Part shown: positions 41,201 through 47,259 of the stretch, piece after piece
Numbering within the stretch: position 1 is the first letter of the stretch
Layout of the letters: each line of letters begins with the position of its first letter
Assembly (NCBI RefSeq): GCF_029227915.1
Contig: NC_079879.1
Location: 34,788,501 to 34,852,500, forward strand
Direction of reading: 5' to 3'
From: Hydractinia symbiolongicarpus
Taxonomy: Eukaryota; Cnidaria; Hydrozoa; Anthoathecata; Hydractiniidae
DNA length: 64,000 nt
Made by a program: the position numbers and the translations under genes
The notes under the pieces: model-generated
Databases searched by the model: none
What the model was told of the DNA's origin: nothing
Seen by the model: only the letters and a program-made list of their open reading frames with translations

Positions 41201-42693
41201 TTATTTTATAGTATACCGTCTTCCCTTAGATTGGTGGCTTGCTTTAGGACATTTAATATATCATTTCGCGGGTAGGTATTTGTCTAAAATGTCGTATCTA
41301 TTCGTGTATCGATGTGTATCCAGGCTTACTTTGATTGGTTTTGTATTGATTTGTCTCACATATGCGTGCTTGTTTACGGAGTAAATCCAACACTTCTCTT
41401 TAGTTGGCCTACAAGGGATTTCATATTCAAAAATGCATGGAACGATCTGCTGATCGCCCGTTTATTTATAGAATGGAGGAAATTTTCTGTTTTGACACGC
41501 CCACTATTCATCACTTCATTTGGTACGAGAGTTTTTCAATGATACATGGATGTGTGTGACACTCGTCTTAATTTTAAAGTAGAATAAACTCTTTGTTTCG
41601 TTTCGCATGTAAGAATAGCTATTATTGTATTTGACGCGACAGCACTTTCTAAATATTATCGAGAAACGACGATAATCGGGATATTTAGAAGGTTTTTGCA
41701 TTTTTATTGTGAGTACTAGTTTGTGGCCCGTGGATAATTCCACTGGTTAATCTATCCGATATTTACTGCATTCCGTGTGTCTGGCTACTGCGATTACCAT
41801 TTTGTGTGACAGACGGACAGACGTATACGGGGATTATAATATAGACTACCCGGGAGGCCCGGCGTCGAAACGCCGGGTTAAGTCACAAGTTACTGTGAAC
41901 CTGGCGTTAAACACTTATTGGAGTGCTTCATAAAAAAACTGCAAACTGTCAGGTGGAGCGCTTTAGTACAGGCATGCAGTATGCCGTGAATCGAGTAAAG
42001 CGCACACAACATTATAGTGTTTGGATTGTAATGTATTTTTTTAAATATAACTCTACTGCAACTTAAGCCGAAATAAAAACATAGTTTACAACCCTTAGTT
42101 ACCCCGTCATAGCAAAAGCAATGGGTTAATATTATTTTATTTTGCAAAATAAGTTTCAGTAAATTTTAACAAATTAATCGTGACATTGGACTGACCCCTT
42201 TGTACAGGTAAACCGTGTTGCATATGCTTTTAGTCTTAACACGCTTTTTAAAAGGCTTTAACACAGCTTTGGTTTTGGTGTGTATGTTGTACGTCGTGTT
42301 TCAGGTTAACAAATCCCGGTGCTTAAATGAAATCCATTCTTTAGCCCACAAGTGTCACATGTAGATATCGGAGAAAATTGTCTTTTTGCTGACAAAGCTG
42401 CTATGATGTTTTTATGTCAAGAAAGCAGCTGATTATTTGTTACACCACAAGCTTTAACATAACCATTGAAGTGGCTAAAGCCGCGGAAGGTCGTAGAAAC
42501 TTAATTTTAAATAACTTCCTTGCTCTAAAAGTTGAACTTGCTTGAATATGTAATATGGATCTTTATACGTGACAAATTTTAACAACGTTAAGAACTTACT
42601 TTTTTCTGTTGCAGGCAAAGAGACTCCAAACTTAAAGAAACAAGCCATATACCACGAAAAAAAGATATAGGAAGACATCTTGCACGCAGCCAT
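14165..42693 (-). CDS. Gene A: secreted astacin-TSP1-MAM zinc metalloprotease, complete (9 exons, 503 aa)
   Basis: Nine exons (listed separately) join through phase-matched GT-AG introns to 1512 nt including a TAG stop. Residues 1 to about 25 are a signal peptide; about 26-61 a short propeptide; 62-265 the astacin catalytic domain, starting LWP. The zinc site HELFHALGFEHE spans 160-171 (His160, His164, His170; Glu161 catalytic) and the Met-turn SIMHY spans 215-219 (Met217, Tyr219). All four astacin cysteines are present (96, 120, 152, 265). A TSP1 repeat with WSVWGPC follows at about 273-319, then a MAM domain at 326-490, then a short basic tail. By family knowledge it is a secreted zinc endopeptidase acting on extracellular matrix or secreted proteins; MAM suggests oligomerisation or adhesion. 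Hydra HMP2 also pairs astacin with MAM. Oddities: no FxGD aspartate-switch motif in the propeptide, four rather than six TSP1 cysteines, and Tyr490 where MAM domains usually end in Cys. Introns reach 7.6 kb and are full of transposon debris. Confidence 0.93.
14898..15589 (-). mobile_element. TTAA/CCCTATT-type MITE, copy 2 (inverted, one end eroded)
   Basis: The left end TTAATCCTTTTCGGTCCGGA mirrors the right end of the element at 51067-51774. The interior matches in reverse orientation (AAATGTGCTAACGCAAG, TGTGCCAAGTTTGATT), as does the G/C-rich palindrome GGCGGAATCCGCC near the right end. The right terminus stops at CCCCGGACC (15581-15589) without the final TAGGGTTAA. It lies immediately right of gene A exon 9, inside intron 8. 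Confidence 0.75.
15890..16325 (+). repeat. Repeat family S, right-hand fragment
   Basis: It contains GATATAAGAGTTTTAAAAAT, a GACATCGGCAAAGAC-like block, CGAAACGGGCTCG and ends AGACAGACACACTCAGTCTC plus GTATTATTATATAGACTA, the typical family terminus. Non-coding. Confidence 0.65.
16326..16650 (+). repeat. Repeat family S, left-hand fragment
   Basis: It begins right after the previous copy with TTCGATAAAGCCCGT, then TTTTAATGACGTCAGCAACC and CATTGCCTCTATTGTGTAGA, the left half of the family seen in full at 16655-17610. Confidence 0.65.
16655..17610 (+). repeat. Repeat family S, near-complete copy (~0.95 kb)
   Basis: Runs from AACTAGTCGATAACGCCCGT to ACACACAGAGTCTCCGTATT, with internal AACGGTTA/ACAAACGGTTA and GACATCAGCAA blocks. 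Its inverse is at 26300-27050. No open reading frame of substance; a non-autonomous element in gene A intron 8. Confidence 0.7.
17611..18613. other. Intron 8 of gene A, nothing recognised
   Basis: AT-rich unique-looking sequence with no coding or repeat signal I can support. Confidence 0.4.
18614..18900 (-). CDS. Gene A exon 8: MAM domain, middle
   Basis: The acceptor is CTTCTTAG|AT and the donor TACCAG|GTAATT. It encodes DSGYFLKAV, then LTFWYYMTGSENHALIVETR and WWIPAQINHNCGDAAYQ, the central MAM beta strands. The donor is phase 0. Confidence 0.92.
18950..20330. other. Intron 7 of gene A, left part: no recognised element
   Basis: A cluster of CACTAG/CTAGTG words (18990-19140), including CTAGTGCACACTAG, is the only visible structure. 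Confidence 0.3.
20340..20600 (+). mobile_element. tRNA-like SINE
   Basis: The head resembles a tRNA gene: TCGTCTTGTGGTTATGGAG as an A-box region, CTTCGCAATCAC in the anticodon-arm position and GTGGTTTGGTCCACA as a B-box arm, followed by an unrelated tail to about 20600. The cloverleaf is imperfect, so a functional tRNA is unlikely. Located in gene A intron 7. Confidence 0.5.
21394..21534 (-). CDS. Gene A exon 7: MAM domain, first part
   Basis: The acceptor is TTTTAG|GTGA and the donor GGGAG|GTAAGG. It encodes ENDCTFEKDICRWHEQ and DGPLFDHTTMG, the canonical MAM opening (CxFE...CxW) and the DHT motif. Phase 1 in and out. Confidence 0.92.
21889..22056 (-). CDS. Gene A exon 6: thrombospondin type 1 repeat
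   Basis: The acceptor is TTTTACAG|AA and the donor TGTAG|GTAGGA. It encodes SPWSVWGPCTRQ, then a TRIRQRFC stretch and two further cysteines, a TSP1 module reduced to four cysteines. Joined to exon 5 it reads YECKHKDSPASPWS without a break. TSP1 modules bind glycosaminoglycans and matrix; the role here is inferred. Confidence 0.88.
22950..23400 (+). mobile_element. TTAA/CCCTATT-type MITE, diverged fragment
   Basis: The interior matches 51170-51320: TTAGCACACTTATAGTACGT, AATGATGGCAATAA, TTAGCACTTTTCTGTGACGT. The ends are not intact. Located in gene A intron 5. Confidence 0.55.
23647..23670 (+). mobile_element. Lone piggyBac-like terminus (TTAACCCTATTATACC)
   Basis: TTAA followed by CCCTATTATACC is the same end type as at 36696, 45632 and 51067. 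The opposite end was not found. Confidence 0.35.
23855..24010 (-). repeat. Repeat family S, short inverted fragment
   Basis: It begins CCGTGTGTCTGTGACAGGG and includes TTTTCCTTTGATGTCGCC and TTTACATCACGTGATAAATT, matching the 3' part of the 26.3 kb copy and of 16655-17610 reversed. Confidence 0.6.
24020..24365. repeat. Purine-rich tandem duplication (2 x ~172 bp)
   Basis: Copies at about 24020-24191 and 24193-24365 share CCACCAAAAA, AAAAGCAT, CCAAGTGAAGA, AAAGTGAAGT and GTGGAGCTAG in order. Strong A+G bias on the plus strand throughout. Confidence 0.7.
24366..26290. other. Intron 5 of gene A, no recognised element
   Basis: Several clusters of GCTAGCTA (24670-24900) and repeated TTTGACATTT words (25678, 25948, 26187). 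No coding evidence. Confidence 0.3.
26300..27050 (-). repeat. Repeat family S, near-complete inverted copy
   Basis: Bounded by the same 20-base block GTGGATTTTTCCACGGGCCT at both sides (26302 and 27012 regions). The interior contains GACGTCATCAAAAAACC, CATCAGCAAAATTTTTAAAC and AACCGTTTGTCAAAAGTGCA. Located in gene A intron 5. Confidence 0.7.
27538..27753 (-). CDS. Gene A exon 5: astacin Met-turn and C-terminal subdomain
   Basis: The acceptor is TTACTTTAG|AT and the donor TGCA|GTAAGA. It encodes YDYNSIMHYDAYAFT (Met-turn) and ends DYFKLNALYEC, whose Cys265 closes the domain in known astacins. Confidence 0.95.
28602..28709 (+). pseudogene. YqaJ-like exonuclease fragment
   Basis: The frame after a TTTTTAG (acceptor-like) encodes NNGLAIDENNYVLGATPDGK followed by VKWDDFYGIPE and a TAG stop. 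The LGATPDGK motif is characteristic of YqaJ/lambda-exonuclease-type nucleases that are frequent in mobile elements of marine invertebrates. Only about 30 residues are recognisable; no flanking catalytic Glu/Lys block was found. It lies antisense in intron 4 of gene A, so it is probably a transposon remnant. Confidence 0.45.
29788..30011 (-). CDS. Gene A exon 4: astacin zinc-binding site
   Basis: The acceptor follows a T8 tract (TTTTTTTTAG|T). The donor TTAA|GTAGGT gives phase 1; the alternative GT four bases downstream would break the frame with exon 5. It encodes GCYTEGSGKMG and then SIAHELFHALGFEHEFTRPD, the full HExxHxxGxxHE signature. Confidence 0.95.
30415..30541 (-). CDS. Gene A exon 3: astacin N-terminal subdomain
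   Basis: The acceptor is CTGTTTAG|AT and the donor GATGG|GTAT, phase 1 in and phase 2 out. It encodes residues 77-118, including the amphipathic helix and QACVKF, with Cys96 of the C96-C265 disulphide. It is 21/42 identical to gene B exon 3 (590-716), with the same exon length of 127 nt and the same phases. Confidence 0.9.
31669..32329. mobile_element. Non-autonomous TTAA element (family R) with perfect 23-bp inverted repeats
   Basis: Inverted repeats 31684-31706 and 32272-32294 (ATGGGGGCATAAAGTGCCCG plus CGG) are identical. The right end reads AATAGGGTTAA (32319-32329); the left end TTGACCCTCG looks like a decayed TTAACCCT. The interior near the right end matches 45632 onwards (CCTAACTTTTATT). 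No transposase. In gene A intron 2. Confidence 0.75.
32905..33790 (+). repeat. Repeat family N, copy 1: tandem palindromic ~60-bp units plus conserved tail
   Basis: About five units of the type ACATAATC-GGGGC-GGCCGGC-TTATGTATGACAGT...AATATTATTT...CACTTATNATAGAACG (32990-33330), then a ~450 bp tail (GCAAATAGCCCTGGTGG to AAACAGGCTG) shared with 48770-49190 and 63855 onwards. The end has inverted versions of the unit core (CATAATCCGGCCATCCGG). Non-coding. Confidence 0.75.
33800..34570 (-). repeat. Repeat family S-like, diverged inverted copy
   Basis: Shares AATATCTCTGTAACTGTTT, CATCAGCAAAATATCTAAA, AACCCGTTTCAG, GAGGTCATCAAAACCCTTTA and GAGTGGATTATTCCACAG with the S copies. Strongly diverged. 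Between gene A exons 3 and 2. Confidence 0.5.
34878..35012 (-). CDS. Gene A exon 2: propeptide and start of mature astacin
   Basis: The acceptor is TTTTCTAG|AC and the donor TTTA|GTAAGT. Residues 32-76. The likely processing point is just before LWP (Arg61|Leu62), followed by TRIIYYRFDPVF, matching the first beta strand of astacins (LWxxGxIPYxF). The propeptide is about 35 residues, as short as in crayfish astacin. A further propeptide exon hidden in the 7.6 kb intron 1 cannot be excluded, but phases join exactly without one. Confidence 0.88.
35130..35440 (+). repeat. Repeat family Q, copy 1 (uninterrupted)
   Basis: AAAGGAGAGGCGAAC, GGCTGCGGAATAAAAGTT, AGCTCTATAATAAATCAATT and CTTTGTGAGTGCTGAA in order. 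A second copy begins at 60790 and resumes at 62039 after an insertion. In gene A intron 1. Confidence 0.8.
35357..35397. repeat. Perfect 18-bp hairpin inside family Q copy 1
   Basis: Arms 35357-35374 (AAATATAAAACAGTCTGT) and 35380-35397 with a T5 loop. The other Q copy retains only the first arm. Confidence 0.85.
35460..35760. repeat. Segment shared with 4190-4500
   Basis: Partner of the gene B intron segment. It sits in gene A intron 1, next to a family Q repeat (35130-35440). Confidence 0.6.
36696..39100 (+). mobile_element. Decayed piggyBac-family transposon
   Basis: The left terminus TTAACCCTATTCATACCGG (36696-36714) has the TTAA target and CCC start typical of piggyBac. The transposase pseudogene begins 370 bp inside. 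No matching right terminus was found, so the right boundary is set by the last recognisable coding similarity. Inserted in intron 1 of gene A, sense to the plus strand. Confidence 0.75.
37070..39070 (+). pseudogene. piggyBac transposase (DDE_Tnp_1_7) pseudogene
   Basis: It starts with ATG and an acidic N-terminus (MAPRKQRISAEDAIANILQL). After stops and frameshifts the order of the family can be followed: SVEHFITHMIHKIVNYTNMK (about 37715), then ELSAFVGLFLYRGLYKLNTI and PPKFSATMSRNRFTFLLSNL (37860-38010), LPLDETLYP with the first catalytic Asp (about 38130), ISFDRLYTSM with the second (about 38345), and TEIIDQRMGF with the third (about 38650), then SFIIDMAHVNSATIHALNQ and FVKPFIEE. A cysteine-rich tail trace KRARCHV is at about 38960. 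Stops and shifts occur at 37208-37210 (or an intron to 37316), 37379, 37456, 37837, about 38050, 38303 and later. All three aspartates survive but in separate frames; it cannot make transposase. Confidence 0.88.
39110..40550. other. Intron 1 of gene A, no recognised element
   Basis: AT-rich sequence; open frames here lack recognisable similarity. Confidence 0.3.
40560..41560 (+). repeat. Degenerate tandem array (about four units)
   Basis: Units share TCATTTCGC, AAGATATTT or TAGGTATTTGTC, AATATCGTTTTTATTGGTGT, TGTATCGATGTGTATCC and CACTGCTTGTTTA-like blocks (about 40597, 41135, 41257), plus TTGGCCTACAAGGGATTTCA/TTGGCCTGCCAAGGGATTTC at 40840 and 41404. Spacing varies from about 120 to 550 bp. 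Confidence 0.6.
41710..41855 (+). mobile_element. Short MITE (family T), copy 1
   Basis: ACTAGTTTGTGGCCCGTGGA at the left and GACAGACGTATACGGGGATT...AATATAGACTA at the right; about 140 bp, matching 52125-52262. The ends resemble family S termini, so T may be an internally deleted S. Confidence 0.7.
41856..42330 (-). repeat. Repeat family P, inverted copy
   Basis: Begins with the hairpin CCCGGCGTCGAAACGCCGGG (41858-41877), then TTAAGTCACAAGTTACTGTG, GGTGGAGCGCTTTAGTA and CACAACATTATAGTGTTTGG, the reverse of 50260-50460. Confidence 0.7.
42600..42693 (-). CDS. Gene A exon 1: signal peptide
   Basis: The first ATG of the frame encodes MAACKMSSYIFFSWYMACFF, a hydrophobic signal sequence, followed by SLPATEK. 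The donor is AAAAA|GTAAGT, leaving one base (phase 1). The same exon layout and PATEK ending occur in gene B at 8415-8502. An in-frame Met six codons later is an alternative start. No ATG precedes 42693 in this frame before the upstream GTG region. Confidence 0.85.
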
Positions 42694-42757
42694 CGTCTTT
42701 TTTATCCACACACAATTAAGTTATAATTTTTGCACCGAAAGTAAGGCATGCATATAC

Positions 42758-43029
42758 TGTGTGAACACTGAGACTCCTATCGCATTTATACCCAAAGCGT
42801 ATTCTCCAATTTAACTATAGTTACGTTAAACTATGAACTCTGTACATAGGTAAAAACTCATCAGCCCTGCAGTTAAGTTTGCTATATGCATGCATGCGTG
42901 TGAACATTGAAATTTTATTGATTTCATACCCAAAGCGTATTTTTAATTTTAACTATAGTTACCTCTGTGTACCGAGGTGAAACCAAATCTTAATCAGCCG
43001 TCTTATTAAGTCTGCTATATGCATGCATG
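42758..43029. repeat. Tandem duplication (2 x ~135 bp) just upstream of gene A
   Basis: Copies 42758-42896 and 42897-43029 share GTGTGAACA, CATACCCAAAGCGTATT-like, TTTAACTATAGTTAC and GCTATATGCATGCATG blocks in the same order. It lies within 65-340 bp of the start codon, so it probably overlaps the promoter. Confidence 0.75.
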
Positions 43030-43069
43030 TAAGTAAGCATGTAAACAAAAAAAATTGCAAGTTTATTAT

Positions 43070-43400
43070 AAGAAATTGTTTAGCTTTGTACTCTTTTTCA
43101 GATAATCTAATGTAACAGTAAGACACCCACTGTTTAAATTGTACTGTAAAGTTTATTCGAATGATAAAATTTTCGACCCATTATTCCATAATTTAACTCA
43201 CATTAAATGGGTGACAGTTGTATCATGTTAACTTGTGCAACTATACACATAATACATGTATAAATAAATAACCAATACAATTGTTATAACTTTTATGGTT
43301 GAGCGTAAATAGAAATATTTGCTTTGGTGTCATCTTTTTATTCAAGAAAACAGGAGATAATTCATAAAAACAAATTAACTGAACCAAGCTTGCCATCTTT
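43070..43400 (-). promoter_or_regulatory. Upstream region of gene A conserved with gene B
   Basis: Counterpart of 8690-8970. It is placed about 380-710 bp before the gene A start, pushed further out by a local tandem duplication (42758-43029) that gene B lacks. Confidence 0.45.
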
Positions 43401-45101
43401 TTCATAGTACAAATATATTACCTGCGTGTATTGTAATTGTGTATGTTGACATATTCGATGTTTGGCGCCCAGGAATAAGTAGTAATCAGTCAATAGTGGG
43501 ATGTAGTTAGGTGATAACCGCTTGATAGAACAGTTCATATCATATAATATATCAGCTAATGAAAGACTTATTCTCGGACTCTCGGACTACATTAAATGGA
43601 AGCAAAAGTAATTTTCTTAAATTTAATCAATAAAAATTTTCTGCGAAATTTTGATTAGCTGTTTCGCGAAGTTAACTTGTAAATCTACTCATAGTGATAT
43701 TGCCAGTCAGATACATTTCGCCAACATTTTAAAGAAATCGATAAAATTTCTTGATTGGCTATTGGATGTTAAGCAGTATGCCCGAATAAGCGCCTATGTC
43801 AATTATTTCAAAGTTAATTTTCCGCCTATCGTGCGTCCTCGGAAGAAAATTGTAATTTAGCAACGAGTTTAAACGAAATAAGCATAATATTATTGAGCTT
43901 GCTGCTCAGTTAAAAAAAAAGAGGGTTCTAAAATTTTGTCAGCAGCCTGTTTACTTTTATTCTGTAAAGCAATTATCAAAAGCTCATTCTTTATTTAATT
44001 ATCCTATGAACTTGAAGTAATTTAAAATGCACAGGCTCAAATAGAACCTGTTCTGTGATACAGTATAATATTTAATCTTGTGCGCTGTTTATTATTTTAT
44101 TTGACCTGAAGTTACATGACTGTTGTTTTTTTATCAATATAGCATTTCCAAAAAGGCTTCACATTAAATGTGTAACAGACGTATCTGTTTCCTCATAGTC
44201 AATGTGGTCTATTTTATGTACCGTTTGATCCATCATTGTTTAAAATTAGTTTTGTAAACTTTATAGAGAAACAGATAAATATCAGCATTTTAAGAGTTTC
44301 ACTGGATGTGCAACAGCACTTCTGTGCTAAGTTTTTGCGACATTGTTTAAATGGACCGAGTAGTCATCTTGACCTGTAATGTTAACCTTTTGTTGCTTAA
44401 ATGAATTTTTTAACTTTCATGCTTTAAATTGTTTCCTAGAGTAAGAGAAATTGGTTGCTGGCCTTCGTCTCTCAATAAGCTGTAACTCAGATGCAGATCG
44501 ATAAGTAATGAACCCAGCTTCATTATAACATTGGTTCAAGAGGTTCTTTAATTTATTATCTGTCTGTCCCAAATTTTATGCTAATACCCCTAGAAGTGCC
44601 ATGCATGGTTTGAAGTCGTTAACTTGATTGAAAAAATTATTTAACATTTAAAGGCGTTCAAAATGGTTGCTATGGGCGTTGCTGTGGACTTAAACTAGCG
44701 GAATGTCGTGGAAAGGGAAAAATTAAGGGGTTTTAAAAAGTACTCTTTTGTTGAATTCTCTATTCAATTTTATACCCTCTACGAAGTAGAAAAATACTTT
44801 TAAAATCTAGAATTTTCTGACGGTGTTTTTTTCTTTAACTAGCGAGTATTTTGTGTGCTTTTTACTGTAGTCTTAAATAAAAAAATTGAATTACGTAAAA
44901 AAATTGAACTAAATATTTTTATTCTGTTTATTAGGTAGCTAGACAAAATATAGGTAAATTATTATTTCCCACAGCTCTACGACAACCCAAATGACTGGAT
45001 AACGTTCTATATTTAAAACGCGTTATCTTTAGTTTATGTTTCTCAAGATTCGCTTGTGTGATTGATTAAACTGTGGACCCAATGCAGAATATCTTATTAG
45101 G
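43401..45101. other. Intergenic, no gene recognised
   Basis: A 69-codon plus-strand frame at 43651-43860 has no recognisable motif or splice context. Otherwise AT-rich and featureless. Confidence 0.35.
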
Positions 45102-45419
45102 ATGGAAATAGCGCAAAGCAAGGTAAAACTTGTATTCAATTTTTGTGTAGTAATAATACCTGGCAAGACAAAAAATATAAAGAATATGGGTTCTAATCTA
45201 CTTTTCTCTTAGGGTAATTTCCGAAGTTACAAGACGGAAGAAGACTTTCCTTTTAAAATTGATGACTTAGTGAATCGTAAAGAAAGCTCCCTAAATGTAG
45301 GGAAAATGGATGCCACGGGCGTTGCTATGCTGTAATTTGACGGTTGGTTGGAAAAAAAGCCAAATTGTACCATCAAAATCGGAATTTATCGTGGCAATTA
45401 TCCGTTGTTATATTCGCAG
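45102..45419 (+). pseudogene. Unrecognised two-exon coding-like sequence with an in-frame stop
   Basis: Exon-like 45102-45122 (ATG, MEIAQSK) ends AAG|GTAAAA. After a 90-bp AT-rich intron with acceptor TTTCTCTTAG, 45213-45419 reads 69 codons in phase: GNFRSYKTEEDFPFKIDD, then GKMDATGVAML, a TAA at 45333-45335, and FDGWLEKKPNCTIKIGIYRG and YPLLYSQ up to CAG|GTGAAT. The amino-acid composition, both splice-site pairs and the return of a long frame after one stop suggest a gene or transposon exon inactivated by one nonsense change, with further exons not identified. I do not recognise the family. It lies 2.4 kb upstream of gene A, divergently oriented. Chance cannot be ruled out. Confidence 0.4.
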
Positions 45420-45631
45420 GTGAATTTATTGTCTTAAAAAAGTCGAATGATCATTGAGGTTTGGCTTTTTTTCTAGTTGAACCCTGTCAAACAAGGCTTT
45501 TTTAAGTTGGTAGATGTATTTTATAAAAACAAAATAAAAACAAAATATTTTGCTAATCTCGGTCCGATTCGTGCATAGGAGCAGGAACTTACTTTAACTT
45601 ATCCGATGTACACAATTCATCCAAACGCTTA

Positions 45632-45850
45632 AACCCTATTATACATGCCGGGGCACAATATGCCCGCGGACTCTTTGACTAGGCATGACTTTGGATACAC
45701 ATGTGATTAAGTGCTAAATTTTTCTTACTATTCCTAACTTTTATTAGGGCTTCTGATAAAAAAATAAAATTTTGGAAAAATTTTGTACTTTGCTGGGGGT
45801 GCTGCACTTTTTGGAAGGGGGTGAATTTTTTGGAATTTTGAAAACCATTG
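45632..45850 (+). mobile_element. Family R element, left end
   Basis: TTAAACCCTATTATACATGCC, then GCACAATATGCCCGCGG and CCTAACTTTTATTAGG match the reversed right end of 31669-32329. The far end could not be located; the sequence to about 46330 may belong to it. Confidence 0.55.
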
Positions 45851-46291
45851 ACATTCAAGTAAGAATGTCATAAGATGTTGTATTGGGTATATAAATATTT
45901 ATTACATTTATGTTGGTTGCAAGTGGTACCCAAGGTGTCGTTAAGGTGGTATATGGGTACTAGGGACAAAAAACAGACCATATTTGAAGGAAATATTGAT
46001 CCAGCAAATTAACGTCATTTCGGACACCAATGACGTCATTATATTGTTTCTTTGCCTCGATTATCTTTAAATGCCCTGCTCTACATATATGCCAAGTTTA
46101 ATGACATGAACATCAATATTTCTGGTAGAACAGGTCTTTTAACTTCATCGTTCAAATAAGAAATTTTCTTGCCGAAATGACGTCATTTTTTATCCCAATT
46201 ACGTCATTAAAATTACTTTTTGTATGTGAAACGCATATTTTGATATTCAATCCACAATCCAGCAAGAATCATTAGTAACACGCAAGAAATT

Positions 46292-46332
46292 AAAACGTAC
46301 TGAAAAATTGGGAGAATTTTTCAGTACGTTTT
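46292..46332. repeat. Perfect 18-bp hairpin
   Basis: Arms 46292-46309 (AAAACGTACTGAAAAATT) and 46315-46332, loop GGGAG. Nearby (46020-46210) three TGACGTCATT/TACGTCATT words. Confidence 0.85.
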
Positions 46333-46853
46333 TCAGATCCTTTAAGTTGGGCTAGTCAATCTTTTTAGCGCGTCAGTCTTTACAAAATAATCCAAGTCAG
46401 GAATTTCGAAATTTGCCATCTTGCCTCTATATATTTTTTGGACGGTTGTACAAAAAGTCAATTCTATGCGTTGTCTCTTTTCCGTAAAATACGAACATTA
46501 AGAGACTGAAAAGGTGTGAAAAATAAGCACATCCAGCTTTAACTCAAATTTTGGACTTTGTTGCAATTTTAAAACCGTCCATGTAAAAGAAAGGTTAAAG
46601 TTTGACTTCATGATTTCACAGAGGAGTCATTGAGCGTGAAAACCTTTGCTAAGGTCAATTCACCTATCAATGGTCTGTCCTAGTTTTAAAACATCAAACT
46701 GTTAAAGGATTTGGAATGGTAATCATCAAAGGTATGTATTGGAACAGGATAGTGGAAATGAATAAATAAATAGAGAGATAAATATTTATGTATTTTTATG
46801 TATTTTCTATCATCACCAAAAATAAATCAACTTTGTCAGGGTATTGTTAAGCT

Positions 46854-47146
46854 TCAAAAATCACAACCACCGTGACAGTAATTGGCGACACAAGTTTTTT
46901 CCAGCCGGGCAGAGATTTGTAGAGACAGTGCACGGATCAACTAAACAGTATACTTGATTCCGGCAATTTAAAAGTAATAAAAAAAACCTTAGTTATCACC
47001 TAGAAGCAACATCCTTGTTTTCACATCCTTGATTTCTTGGGTTTTTTTGAAATGGAAAAGTAAAATTATGTACTTTTTGAAGCAGGTGCACTGTATGCAT
47101 GCATACATAGCAAAGCAACAAAGACAACCATTGCTACGTGTTTCAT
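46854..47146 (-). CDS. Small secreted cysteine-rich peptide gene, two exons, possible frameshift
   Basis: Exon 1 (47146-47074) starts ATG and encodes a textbook signal peptide (MKHVAMVVFVALLCMHAYSA) followed by PASK; the donor is AAAA|GTACAT, phase 1. Exon 2 (from 46940, acceptor TACTGTTTAG) joins in phase and continues DPCTVSTNLCPAG. After a six-A run (46895-46900 on the complementary strand) the spliced frame ends at 46861-46863 with three cysteines in total in the mature part. A different frame over the same stretch carries three further closely spaced cysteines and stops at 46854-46856. Either the gene is real as read (about 50 residues), or a one-base slip in the homopolymer separates two halves of a cysteine-rich peptide. 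Function unknown; such peptides in invertebrates can be antimicrobial, inhibitory, structural or toxin-like, and nothing here decides between them. Confidence 0.55.
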
Positions 47147-47242
47147 AACTGCTCTCAACTTTCTCAATATTTATCTTGTTAGAATTTTTTTTTCCCAACT
47201 TTACTGGGGAATTTTTAGCGCACCTTTTATCAAGTTAAACAG

Positions 47243-47248
47243 TTTATA
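47243..47248 (-). promoter_or_regulatory. TATA box of the small secreted peptide gene
   Basis: TATAAA on the minus strand, 97 nt before the ATG at 47146, at a spacing that allows a ~70 nt leader. AT-richness lowers specificity. Confidence 0.4.
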
Positions 47249-47259
47249 AAAGGCTTCTC

